NCBI GenBank assembly: GCA_017415165.1
Contig: JAFQIY010000045.1
Span: 1 to 48,272 of the forward strand
Direction of reading: 5' to 3'
Length of the DNA stretch: 48,272 bases
DNA from: Oscillospiraceae bacterium
GTDB lineage: Bacteria > Bacillota > Clostridia > Oscillospirales > Ruminococcaceae
Shown: positions 24,907 to 33,727 of the stretch, one piece after another
Layout of the letters: each line of letters begins with the position of its first letter
How positions within the stretch are numbered: the stretch's first letter is position 1
Position numbers and translations under genes: made by a program
Notes under the pieces: generated by a model
Seen by the model: the letters and a program-made list of their open reading frames with translations, nothing else
What the model was told of the DNA's origin: nothing
Databases searched by the model: none

Positions 24907-24989
24907 AAACGAACGCAAGCGTTCGTTTCCGAGTTTTTTCGCATTGCGAAAAAACATCGGAGTTTGCGTGGCAATCCAAATTGGATTGC
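24907..24989 (+). other. Three consecutive hairpins between the PBP gene and murE/F
   Basis: Hairpin 1: AAACGAACGC/GCGTTCGTTT. Hairpin 2: CCGA-G-TTTTTTCGC, loop ATT, GCGAAAAAAC..TCGG. Hairpin 3: GCAATCCAA/TTGGATTGC around one base. Hairpin 1 with its TTT could terminate weakly; the stem resembles the tRNA-Leu terminator at 39681. They may lower or partition downstream expression. Confidence 0.6.
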
Positions 24990-25019
24990 AGATGAAATTT
25001 TCACAGAGGAGTTGAAATT

Positions 25020-27902
25020 ATGAGACTTGACGAGCTTATTGAAGAAGCAAAAAAGGTTATGCCTGTTCAGGTGAAAACACAAAACAAGCTTTCTGTTGTT
25101 GAGGGAATTACCGATAACACGGACGAAGTGCAGGAAGGATATATTTTCGTATGTGTAAGAGGCACTCGCTTTGACGGACACGACTTTGCCGAAGAAATGC
25201 TTGACAAGGGTGCGCTGTGCGTTGTTACCGAGGAAGATTTAGGCATTGACAATCAGATTATCGTCAGCAATTCCCGTATTTTCTACGGTCACCTCTGTGC
25301 AATATGGTTCAACCACCCCGAACGCCGTATGAAGCTTATCGGCGTCACAGGCACAAACGGCAAGACTACTCTTGCCACGATGATAAAGGAAATCCTTGCT
25401 TCAAAGGGTCACCGTGTGGGCTTTATCGGTACAACAGGTGCGCTTATCAACGGAAAGCCTGTCGAAACAGACGGTTCAACCCCTACGACTCCCCGTGTTT
25501 ATGAGCTTTACAAGCTTTTCTATGATATGGCAAAAAGCGGCTGTGACTGCGTTGTAATGGAGGTTTCCTCCTTTGCGCTTGAACAGAACCGCATAGGTCC
25601 TGCTATGTTCCGTATCGGTATTTTCACTAATCTTACTCAGGACCACCTTGATTATCACGGCAATATGGAAAGCTACTTCGAAGCAAAGAAAAAGCTTTTC
25701 ACCGACCACTGCGAAACTGCAATTATCAATATTGACGACAAGTACGGTCTGCGCCTTTATGATGAAATGAAGGAAAGAGGGCTGGAGTGTATTTCCTGTT
25801 CCATCAGCGGTCAGAAGGCTGACATTACAGGCAGCAAAATTCACTTTGCCGGTGGCGTGACAAAATTCTGGATTACAGCAGCCAGCAAAAATCATCCGTT
25901 CCAGCTGAATATGATTGGCAGCTACAACGTTCTCAACGCTGTTCAGGCTATTGCTGCGGCTATCAAGCTTAATCTCAGCATAAATGCCATTTCCAATGCG
26001 CTGTCCGTTTTCAGCGGCGTAAAGGGGCGCTGTGAGTTTATTCCCACAGGCAAGGATTTCCTTGTTATCTGCGACTATGCCCACTCCCCTGACGCACTGG
26101 AAAATATGCTTCCGAACATCAAGGAAAACTGCAAGGGACGTCTTATCTGTCTTTTCGGCTGCGGCGGTGACCGTGACAGGACAAAGCGTCCGCTTATGGC
26201 AAGGGCGGCGGAAAAGTTTGCCGACCTGCTCGTTATTACTTCCGATAATCCGCGAAACGAAGACCCTGAGGCAATCATTGACGATATTATTGCAGGTCTC
26301 AGCTTTACAAAGCCTTATATCAGAATTACCGACCGAAAGGCGGCTATAAGACGTGCGGTAACCATTGCCGAAAAGGGCGATATAATTGTTCTTGCAGGCA
26401 AGGGGCACGAGGATTATCAGATTTTGAAGGATAATATCCATATCCACTTTGACGAGCGTGAAATCGTCAAGGAGGTTATGCGCAGCTACACAAGAAAGCG
26501 CTTTGACCCGACTATGCCTGAGCTGGTTACTATAAACGAACTTATGGACATAACAGGCGGCAAGCCTCACGCTATCAGAAGCTATGACCGCAGTGTTTCG
26601 ATGTCCTCGCTTTTCTCAGACACGAGAAATGTTGTTCAGGGCGGCGTTTTTGTTGCAATCAAGGGTGAACGCTTTGACGGACACGAATTTGCAAAGCAGG
26701 CTGTTGAACAGGGTGCTGTGTGTGCAATAACCGAGCGTACAATTCCTGACGTGCCGAGCATTGTTGTAAAAAGCACACGCAAGGCACTGCTTGACCTTTC
26801 AAGATATTTCCGCAATAAGTTCAAGCCTGTAGTTGTGGGTGTAACAGGCAGCGTCGGCAAGACTACCACAAAGGAAATGATTGCACTTGCACTTTCCTGC
26901 AAACACGCTGTTCACAAAACCACGGGCAACCACAACAACGAAATCGGTCTGCCATTTACCGTGTTCAAGATGAACCACACCTGCACTGCGGCTGTTTTCG
27001 AAATGGGTATGAACCATTCAGGAGAAATTGAACGCCTTTCAAGGGCTTCACACCCGAATATCTGTGTTATCACAAACATAGGCTTTTCACATATCGAAAA
27101 TCTCGGCTCTCAGGAGGGTATTCTTGAAGCAAAGCTTGAAATCCTCAAGGGTGCTGACAGAAATGCTCCTCTTGTGGTAAACTGCGATGACCCGATGCTT
27201 GCTCCCCTTAAAAAGGAGTATGACGGCTACCGTGAGATTATTACCTACGGTATCGACTCGGAGGACGCAGATTACCGTGCGACTGATATTGTCACAAAGC
27301 CTGACCGTATGTACTTCAATGTTGTACGCGGCGGAGAAATCATCTGTGACGTAACTCTTTTCTGTCTTGGCAAGCACAACATCTACAACGCTCTTGCGGC
27401 AATTGCTGTTGCTGTAAAGGCAGGCTGTGACCCTGTTGAGGCTGCTGAAATGCTTACGGGATATCAGCCCGACTCCCTGCGTCAGCACGTTATCAAGCGT
27501 GGTGAACAGACTGTTATCGTTGACTGCTACAACGCTTCTCCTGCTTCGATGGAGGCGGCTATTGACGTGCTGTGTGAAATGAAGCCGCAGGGAGAGGGAC
27601 GACGTGTTGCGGTGCTGGGTGATATGCTGGAGCTTGGCGAAAAAGCTCCTGAGCTTCACGCACAGGTCGGAGAATACGCCGCTAAAAAGGGCATTGACGT
27701 GCTTGTCTGCTACGGTAAAAACTCCAAGTATATGGCTGACCGTGCCGATGAGCTTGGTCTGCACCCTGCCCATTCCGAGGAGTCAAAAATTATACTCAAC
27801 TTTATGAAATACAAGTTCAGACCAAATGATATTGTTCTTTTCAAGGCAAGCAGGGGTATGCACCTTGAGGAGCTTATCGAAGAATTTTACAAGGATTGCT
27901 GA
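25020..27902 (+). CDS. MurE-MurF fusion (UDP-MurNAc-tripeptide synthetase and D-Ala-D-Ala ligase)
   Basis: One 960-codon frame encodes two Mur ligases. Residues 1 to about 497 are MurE, with ATP loop GVTGTNGKTT (111-117 core), EVSSFALEQNR, GDRDRTKRP and the DNPR motif at 409-412 that selects meso-diaminopimelate. Residues of about 500-960 are MurF, with GVTGSVGKTT (610-616 core), HKTTGNHNNEIGLP, FEMGMNHSGEI and a C-terminal NASPASMEAAI-type region. It would add m-DAP and then D-Ala-D-Ala to the UDP-MurNAc peptide in the cytosol. No stop, frameshift or internal ribosome site is seen at the join. Start ATG after GAGGAGTTGAAATT. Fusions of these enzymes are known but uncommon. Confidence 0.95.
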   Translation: MRLDELIEEAKKVMPVQVKTQNKLSVVEGITDNTDEVQEGYIFVCVRGTRFDGHDFAEEMLDKGALCVVTEEDLGIDNQIIVSNSRIFYGHLCAIWFNHPERRMKLIGVTGTNGKTTLATMIKEILASKGHRVGFIGTTGALINGKPVETDGSTPTTPRVYELYKLFYDMAKSGCDCVVMEVSSFALEQNRIGPAMFRIGIFTNLTQDHLDYHGNMESYFEAKKKLFTDHCETAIINIDDKYGLRLYDEMKERGLECISCSISGQKADITGSKIHFAGGVTKFWITAASKNHPFQLNMIGSYNVLNAVQAIAAAIKLNLSINAISNALSVFSGVKGRCEFIPTGKDFLVICDYAHSPDALENMLPNIKENCKGRLICLFGCGGDRDRTKRPLMARAAEKFADLLVITSDNPRNEDPEAIIDDIIAGLSFTKPYIRITDRKAAIRRAVTIAEKGDIIVLAGKGHEDYQILKDNIHIHFDEREIVKEVMRSYTRKRFDPTMPELVTINELMDITGGKPHAIRSYDRSVSMSSLFSDTRNVVQGGVFVAIKGERFDGHEFAKQAVEQGAVCAITERTIPDVPSIVVKSTRKALLDLSRYFRNKFKPVVVGVTGSVGKTTTKEMIALALSCKHAVHKTTGNHNNEIGLPFTVFKMNHTCTAAVFEMGMNHSGEIERLSRASHPNICVITNIGFSHIENLGSQEGILEAKLEILKGADRNAPLVVNCDDPMLAPLKKEYDGYREIITYGIDSEDADYRATDIVTKPDRMYFNVVRGGEIICDVTLFCLGKHNIYNALAAIAVAVKAGCDPVEAAEMLTGYQPDSLRQHVIKRGEQTVIVDCYNASPASMEAAIDVLCEMKPQGEGRRVAVLGDMLELGEKAPELHAQVGEYAAKKGIDVLVCYGKNSKYMADRADELGLHPAHSEESKIILNFMKYKFRPNDIVLFKASRGMHLEELIEEFYKDC

Positions 27903-27943
27903 TAAAAACGCTTTAATCAGCTTTTCCAATCGGAGGATTGTTT

Positions 27944-28954
27944 ATGCCATTCTGGATTAATTTGATTGTTGCACTGGCTGCTTTTGCCGTTTCTGCCATA
28001 ACGGGAAAATTTCTCATTCCATTGCTTAAAAAGCTCCACTTCGGACAGACTATTTATGAGGATGGTCCGAAGTGGCACAAGGATAAACAGGGCACCCCGA
28101 TGATGGGCGGATTTATGTTCATTATCGGTACGACGGTTGCTGTTGCCTTAGGCTATGCACTTTACCGTTTCAAGAGCGCTGACCCTACGGTTATCCCTGA
28201 TAACACGGGACTTTACAGGCTTCTTGCAGGCTTTGCGTATGCGCTTCTCAACGCAGGTATCGGCTTTATTGACGACTACACAAAGGCTGTGAAAAAGCAG
28301 AATCTCGGTCTTAAAGCAAAGCAGAAAATGGTTATGCAGTTCACTATCAGCGCTGCATTCCTTGCGGCACTTTATCTCCTTGGCGACACCTCCACAAAAA
28401 TCACATTCCCATTCTTCGGTGATATTGATTTCGGCATTTTCTACTATGTGATAATGCTTCTGTATCTCGTTTTCCTTACCAATGCTGTAAATCTTACGGA
28501 CGGTATTGACGGACTCTGCGGCTCGGTAACGGTTATCGTGGGACTTTCCTTTGTAATGCTCTGCGCTTCAATGGGCATATGGGAATACTCCATTTTCGGT
28601 ATGGCTCTTGCAGGCGGCTGTCTTGGCTTCCTTGTGTGGAATCTGCACCCTGCAAAGGTATTTATGGGCGACACAGGCTCAATGTTTTTGGGCGGTGCGG
28701 TATGTGCACTCGGCTTTGTCACACATCAGCACCTGCTCCTTGCACTTGTTGCAATCGTGTACATCCTTGAGGCGCTTTCCGTTGTTATTCAGGTGCTTTA
28801 CTTCAAGGCTACAAAGGGCAAGCGTCTGTTCAAGATGTCCCCTATCCACCACCACTTCGAGCTCAGCGGTTTTTCCGAATACAAAATTGTTATTACATTT
28901 TCCTGCACGGCACTTCTTGCAGGAATTGCAGCTAATCTTATCTACAATCTTTAA
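27944..28954 (+). CDS. mraY: Phospho-MurNAc-pentapeptide translocase
   Basis: Integral membrane enzyme that transfers phospho-MurNAc-pentapeptide to undecaprenyl phosphate, making lipid I. About 336 aa with roughly ten helices. Seen: KWHKDKQGTPMMGG, FIDDYTKAVKKQNLGL (Asp pair), NLTDGIDGLCG, MGDTGSMFLGG and the cytosolic HHHFE. Start: the ATG at 27944, 7 nt after GGAGG; a TTG two codons earlier is too close to that site. In most Firmicutes murD follows mraY; here ftsW does. Confidence 0.97.
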   Translation: MPFWINLIVALAAFAVSAITGKFLIPLLKKLHFGQTIYEDGPKWHKDKQGTPMMGGFMFIIGTTVAVALGYALYRFKSADPTVIPDNTGLYRLLAGFAYALLNAGIGFIDDYTKAVKKQNLGLKAKQKMVMQFTISAAFLAALYLLGDTSTKITFPFFGDIDFGIFYYVIMLLYLVFLTNAVNLTDGIDGLCGSVTVIVGLSFVMLCASMGIWEYSIFGMALAGGCLGFLVWNLHPAKVFMGDTGSMFLGGAVCALGFVTHQHLLLALVAIVYILEALSVVIQVLYFKATKGKRLFKMSPIHHHFELSGFSEYKIVITFSCTALLAGIAANLIYNL

Positions 28955-28993
28955 TACGATATAAACCCCATAATTTCAGGAAAGGAGAATTCG

Positions 28994-30220
28994 ATGGCAA
29001 GTGCATCAAACGCTGTTCCGAACGGTAAAAAGCGTGCAAAGAAGAAAAAACTGAATGCTGACGGAACTTCAAAGGGCTACACCGAAAAGCTTGCGGTGGG
29101 ACCTATCGACTACCCGTTTCTGCTTATTGTTATGATTCTCCTTGTAATGGGAATTATTATGATGTTTTCCGCAGGCTATGCCTGGGCAATTGCGGAGGGC
29201 GGCACGGGTACCGACTACGTTCAGAATCAGATTATTATGGCGTGTATCGGTCTTGTGGGTATGTTCTTTGCGTCATTCTTCGATTATCACTGGCTGAGAA
29301 AACCGATTTTTGCCTACGGCTTTTTCATCTTCTGCATAATACTTCTTATTCTTTGTCGTGTCGGACCTTTTGCAGACCCGCATAACTTTTCCTACCGCTG
29401 GATAAAATTTCCCGGAATTCCCTCTTTCCAGCCATCAGAGCTGATGAAGCTTGCTATCGTGCTTCTTTTTGCGTACATCATTTCGGTAAACTATTCAAAG
29501 ATGAAATATTTCAAATTCGGCATTGTTCCGTTTATGGCTGTGCTGGGAATTGTTGCGGCACTTATGCTTATGCAGCCTCACCTTTCGGGTACAATCATCA
29601 TCTGCGCAATCGGTCTGATTATGATGTTCGTAGGCGGTTCAAGATTTTCACACCTGCTTGGTGTAGCAATCGTGGGCATTGCCGCTGTGGCACTTATAGT
29701 TTTTTACCTTGCTGAAACAAAGGGCTTCGGCTACTTTGAAAAGAGATTTGTTTCCTGGCTTGACCCCTTCAACGAGGACGCTGCCGATGACACCTGGCAG
29801 ACAAGAAACAGCCTTATTGCCATTGGTTCAGGCGGATTTTTCGGTCTCGGACTTGGCAACTCCCGTCAGAAATTTCTTTACCTCCCCGAAGCAAAGAACG
29901 ACTTCGTTTTCGCAGTAGTCTGCGAGGAGCTGGGCTTCGTGGGTGCACTTATGGTTATCATTCTGTTCCTGCTTCTGATTTTCAGAGGTATGCACATCGC
30001 TTCAAAAGCACCCGACAAATACGGTATGATGATTGCTCTAGGACTTACCGTGCAAATCGGCTTGCAGGCACTTCTGAACATTGCCGTTGTTACAAATACA
30101 ATCCCGAATACGGGTGTATCACTGCCGTTTTTCAGCTACGGAGGCACGGCACTTATAATGCAGCTTGTGCAGATGGGAATTGTTCTGAATATTTCAAGGC
30201 AATCTATTATTGAAACGTAA
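28994..30220 (+). CDS. ftsW: Septal peptidoglycan glycosyltransferase FtsW (SEDS family)
   Basis: 408-aa SEDS protein that polymerises lipid II with the class B PBP partner. The basic N-terminal tail of about 35 residues (KKRAKKKKLN) is cytosolic, followed by about ten transmembrane helices. Family signatures: FPGIPSFQPSELMKLA, LIAIGSGGFFGLGLGNS, and the C-terminal NTGVSLPFFSYGGTAL. SpoVE cannot be separated from FtsW by sequence alone; the position in the cluster suggests FtsW. Start after GGAAAGGAGAATTCG. Confidence 0.95.
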   Translation: MASASNAVPNGKKRAKKKKLNADGTSKGYTEKLAVGPIDYPFLLIVMILLVMGIIMMFSAGYAWAIAEGGTGTDYVQNQIIMACIGLVGMFFASFFDYHWLRKPIFAYGFFIFCIILLILCRVGPFADPHNFSYRWIKFPGIPSFQPSELMKLAIVLLFAYIISVNYSKMKYFKFGIVPFMAVLGIVAALMLMQPHLSGTIIICAIGLIMMFVGGSRFSHLLGVAIVGIAAVALIVFYLAETKGFGYFEKRFVSWLDPFNEDAADDTWQTRNSLIAIGSGGFFGLGLGNSRQKFLYLPEAKNDFVFAVVCEELGFVGALMVIILFLLLIFRGMHIASKAPDKYGMMIALGLTVQIGLQALLNIAVVTNTIPNTGVSLPFFSYGGTALIMQLVQMGIVLNISRQSIIET

Positions 30221-30247
30221 ATTGATATTCGAAAGGAATGTTTATAT

Positions 30248-31384
30248 ATGCTTAAAGTTCTGCTTGCAGGCGGCGGCACGGGCGGACACATCAATCCTGC
30301 TCTTGCTATTGCCTCAATCATAAAGCAGCATCACCCCGACGCTGAGTTTCTTTTTGCGGGGACTCCCAACGGAATGGAGGCTACTCTTATTCCGAAAGCG
30401 GGCTACAATTTTGCACCTATCAAGGTAAGCGGCTTTCAGAGAAAAATCAATCCCGAAAACATTGTCCGCAATGTAAAAGCGGCAAGCTACCTTGCAATGT
30501 CGGGACACCGTGCAAAGAAAATTATCTCCGATTTCAAGCCTGATGTTGTCATCGGCACGGGCGGTTATGTAAGCTACCCTATCCTTGCAAAGGCTGTACA
30601 GATGGGTATTCCTGCTGCTATTCACGAGCAGAATGCTTTCCCCGGAATTACAAACAGGCTTCTTTCCAAAAAGGTAAATGAGGTTATGCTTACTGTCGAG
30701 GAAGCGGCTCAGCACCTAGACGCCTGTGCAAAATACACCGTAACGGGACTTCCTGTAAGAGCAGGATTTTCCACTGACGGACTTACCCGAAGCGAAGCAA
30801 AGAAAAAACTCGGACTTGACGGCAAGCTCTGCATTTTCAGTTTCGGCGGCAGCCTTGGTGCAGGTGCTATAAACAAGGGAGCAGAGGCTCTCATCAAGTG
30901 GGAAAAGGCTGAAAATATTCCTGTTAACCACATTCACGGCTACGGCAGAATGGGTAAGGATACTCTCCCGAAAAATCTTGCCGATGCAGGTATTGACTAC
31001 GAAAATGACGACAGCCTCATAGTAAGCGAATACATACACAATATGGATGTTTGTCTTGCGGCGGCTGACCTTATCATATGCAGAAGCGGTGCTTCAACGA
31101 TTTCCGAGCTTCAGGCTATGGGACGTGCTTCAATTCTTATTCCGTCCCCTAACGTAACCGCAAATCATCAGTACCACAATGCTATGGTTTTAGGACGTGC
31201 AGGCGCGGCGGTTGTAATTGAGGAAAAGAACCTTTCCGACGAAAAGCTCATTGAAAAGGTAAAGGAATTCATAGACAACCCCGAAAAGCTGGACACCCTT
31301 GCGAAGCGTGCTGCTGAAACCTATGTAACAGACACACCTGACAGAATTTACGCTGTTATAAAGCGTCTTATTGACAAGGAATAA
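30248..31384 (+). CDS. murG: UDP-GlcNAc:lipid I GlcNAc transferase
   Basis: Adds GlcNAc to lipid I on the inner face of the membrane to give lipid II. 378 aa, GT28 family, GT-B fold. Seen: the glycine loop GGGTGGHINPALA (about 8-20), GTGGYVSYP, HEQNAFPGITNRLLS, the second loop FSFGGSLGAGAIN, and the donor-site ICRSGASTISEL. Start ATG after GAAAGGAATGTTTAT. Confidence 0.97.
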   Translation: MLKVLLAGGGTGGHINPALAIASIIKQHHPDAEFLFAGTPNGMEATLIPKAGYNFAPIKVSGFQRKINPENIVRNVKAASYLAMSGHRAKKIISDFKPDVVIGTGGYVSYPILAKAVQMGIPAAIHEQNAFPGITNRLLSKKVNEVMLTVEEAAQHLDACAKYTVTGLPVRAGFSTDGLTRSEAKKKLGLDGKLCIFSFGGSLGAGAINKGAEALIKWEKAENIPVNHIHGYGRMGKDTLPKNLADAGIDYENDDSLIVSEYIHNMDVCLAAADLIICRSGASTISELQAMGRASILIPSPNVTANHQYHNAMVLGRAGAAVVIEEKNLSDEKLIEKVKEFIDNPEKLDTLAKRAAETYVTDTPDRIYAVIKRLIDKE

Positions 31385-31450
31385 TCACTTTCCGCACAAA
31401 AAATCCCATACCGCATAAGATAATAAAAAAACGGTAAGGGAGCTGCTTGT

Positions 31451-32704
31451 ATGCAGAAACTTATAATAAACGGCGGAAAAAAGCTTAACGGAGAAATCCG
31501 TATTCAGGGCGCAAAGAATGCAGCACTGCCCATTATGGCGGCAGCTGTTCTCTGCGGAGAAAAAGTCGTGCTTCACAACTGTCCGAAGATTTCAGATGTT
31601 TACTCTGCGATGAGAATACTTACATATTTAGGCTGCAAGGCAAGCTTTGACGGAAAATCTGCTGTTATTGACTCTGAAAATATTTCCTGTTCGGCGGTGT
31701 CCGAAGAACTTATGCGTGAAATGCGCTCGTCCATTTTCTTTCTTGGCGCTGTGCTCGGAAGGACAGGACGGTGCAGGCTTTCCCTCCCCGGAGGCTGTGA
31801 CCTTGGACCGCGTCCCATTGATATTCACATTTCCGCACTTCGGAAAATGGGTGTGCGTATCAAAGAGGAGTACGGCGGTCTTGACTGTTCTGCGGAAAAG
31901 GGTCTGACGGGGGATAAAATTGCGCTGTCCTTCCCCTCTGTGGGTGCAACGGAAAACATCATTCTTGCGGCAGTTCTTGCCGAGGGTACAACCGTAATCA
32001 GCAACGCTGCCCGTGAGCCTGAAATTATTGACCTTGCGGAATTCCTGAACAGATGCGGTGCAAGAATTCACGGTGCAGGCGGGAGCAAGGTTACTGTTAT
32101 CGGAGTAAAAAAGCTTCACGGCTGCGAATACACGGTTATGCCCGACAGAATAGCCTGCGCAACTTATCTTTCCTGCGCTGCCTCGACAGGCGGCGAGCTT
32201 ATTGTTACGGATTGCAGACCTGCGGATATGGAAAGTATTCTCCCTGTTTTTGAGCAGATGGGGTGCATTGTTCACGCTCTCGACGATAAAATATTTTTCA
32301 GCGCAAAATATCCTCTCCACGCAGTTGCGCCGATACGCACGATGGTTTACCCCGGCTTTCCCACTGACGCTCAGGCGTTTGTGATGGCGGCTTTGTGCAG
32401 GGCTAAGGGCACGTCGGTTTTCGTGGAAAACATTTTTGAAAACAGATACAAGCACGTTGGCGGACTTACCCGAATGGGTGCAGATATTCTCGTTGAGGGA
32501 AAGGTTGCGGTAATTGAGGGTACACCTAAGCTTTACGGAGTGAAAACCGAAGCTCCCGATTTGCGCGGCGGTGCGGGACTTGTGGCGGCGGCGCTTGCCG
32601 CTGAGGGAACAAGCGAAATATCAGCCCTGCATCATATTGACAGGGGCTATGAGGAAATAGAAAAGGTGCTGACCTCGGTTGGTGCGGATATAAAAAGAAT
32701 CTGA
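31451..32704 (+). CDS. murA: UDP-GlcNAc 1-carboxyvinyltransferase
   Basis: First committed step of peptidoglycan synthesis: transfers enolpyruvate from PEP to UDP-GlcNAc. 417 aa, two EPSP-synthase-like halves. The active-site loop reads LSLPGGCDLGPRPIDIH with the Cys at about 116, the residue alkylated by fosfomycin in other MurA proteins. IRIQGAKNAALP is at the N-terminus. Start ATG after AAGGGAGCTGCTTGT. A murA copy inside the dcw operon after murG is a clostridial arrangement. Confidence 0.96.
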   Translation: MQKLIINGGKKLNGEIRIQGAKNAALPIMAAAVLCGEKVVLHNCPKISDVYSAMRILTYLGCKASFDGKSAVIDSENISCSAVSEELMREMRSSIFFLGAVLGRTGRCRLSLPGGCDLGPRPIDIHISALRKMGVRIKEEYGGLDCSAEKGLTGDKIALSFPSVGATENIILAAVLAEGTTVISNAAREPEIIDLAEFLNRCGARIHGAGGSKVTVIGVKKLHGCEYTVMPDRIACATYLSCAASTGGELIVTDCRPADMESILPVFEQMGCIVHALDDKIFFSAKYPLHAVAPIRTMVYPGFPTDAQAFVMAALCRAKGTSVFVENIFENRYKHVGGLTRMGADILVEGKVAVIEGTPKLYGVKTEAPDLRGGAGLVAAALAAEGTSEISALHHIDRGYEEIEKVLTSVGADIKRI

Positions 32705-32720
32705 AAAGGAGGAATGAAAA

Positions 32721-33590
32721 ATGCAGGACAATCGCAGAAGGAGAGGTAATATGTCGCTTCACTACAGCCTTATTGCCTTTATTGTTCTTGTCATTTTTGC
32801 AATTCTTTCCCTGACGGTTTTCTTTAACATAGAGAACGCTGACATTATCGGCTCATCAATCTATTCTGCCGATGAAATTGTTGCCGTAAGCGGAATAAAA
32901 GGCGGCGACAATATGATACGCAAGAATATGAGCAGGGCTGAAAAAAACATTGTCTCAGAGCTTATTTACATTGAGGAGGCACACATTACACGAAAGCTTC
33001 CGAATTCCGTGGAAATTCTGATTGTTCCGTGCGCAGAAACAGCAAGCCTTCAGACTGAGGACGGATACCTGATTGTCAGCGAATCGGGAAAAGTGCTCCG
33101 TGCTGACGCTGAGCCTGCGGAAGATACACTGGTATTTCTCGGCGCAGAGCCTGCCGAGGATATACACGTCGGAATGACCTTCGCCTCCGCTGACGAGGAC
33201 AAAACCGAGGTAATCTACGAGCTGATGGCACTTACAGATGACCCTTTTGCTTCAAGAATTACCAGCTTTGACGTTACCGACAGACTCAATATCAGCTGTC
33301 TTTACGAGGACAGAATTACTATCGACATCAAATCAACTGCGGACATAGACTATAAATTCAGACTTGCCGAGGAAATTCTCTCAACAAAAATTTCTTCCGA
33401 CGCAGAAGGCGTGCTGAAAATGCTTGACAACGGCGCTCAGTTCCTCAGCAATGACGACCTTGAACAGATTGAACAGACATATGAAATAAATATGGAAACC
33501 TCAGGCGCAAACGAGACTCTCCCTTCTGAAACCGAGACCGAAAATACCGTCTCAGATGAAGCCGAAAGCACCCGCCTGAACTTCGAATAA
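32721..33590 (+). CDS. ftsQ: Cell division protein FtsQ/DivIB
   Basis: 289-aa bitopic protein: short basic cytosolic tail, transmembrane helix at about 17-37, then a POTRA domain (NADIIGSSIYSADEIVAVSG, ending in RKLPNSVEILIVP) and a FtsQ beta-domain. The acidic Ser/Thr/Glu-rich tail is disordered. It should form the FtsQLB-type complex with FtsL and hold the septal synthase inactive until division. Start ATG after AAAGGAGGAATGAAAA, 17 bp after murA. Confidence 0.9.
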   Translation: MQDNRRRRGNMSLHYSLIAFIVLVIFAILSLTVFFNIENADIIGSSIYSADEIVAVSGIKGGDNMIRKNMSRAEKNIVSELIYIEEAHITRKLPNSVEILIVPCAETASLQTEDGYLIVSESGKVLRADAEPAEDTLVFLGAEPAEDIHVGMTFASADEDKTEVIYELMALTDDPFASRITSFDVTDRLNISCLYEDRITIDIKSTADIDYKFRLAEEILSTKISSDAEGVLKMLDNGAQFLSNDDLEQIEQTYEINMETSGANETLPSETETENTVSDEAESTRLNFE

Positions 33591-33637
33591 TCCATCAAGA
33601 AATTTTTTCTAATTTCAATGTTTTTTTCTTAAACCCC

Positions 33638-33666
33638 TTGAAAAATAAATCAAAGTATGTTAAAAT
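33638..33666 (+). promoter_or_regulatory. Sigma-A promoter of ftsZ
   Basis: TTGAAA (33638-33643), 17-nt spacer, TAAAAT (33661-33666), about 62 bp before ftsZ; allows expression separate from the upstream cluster. Confidence 0.75.
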
Positions 33667-33727
33667 AATTGTTGTATATGTGATAATTATTTTCTTTTTC
33701 AGAAATTTAAATAGGAGGACGTTTTAA

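Noticed and set aside
25476-26570. A 364-codon minus-strand frame
   Set aside because: Antisense of the MurE half of the fusion; Cys/Asn-rich translation typical of a shadow frame.
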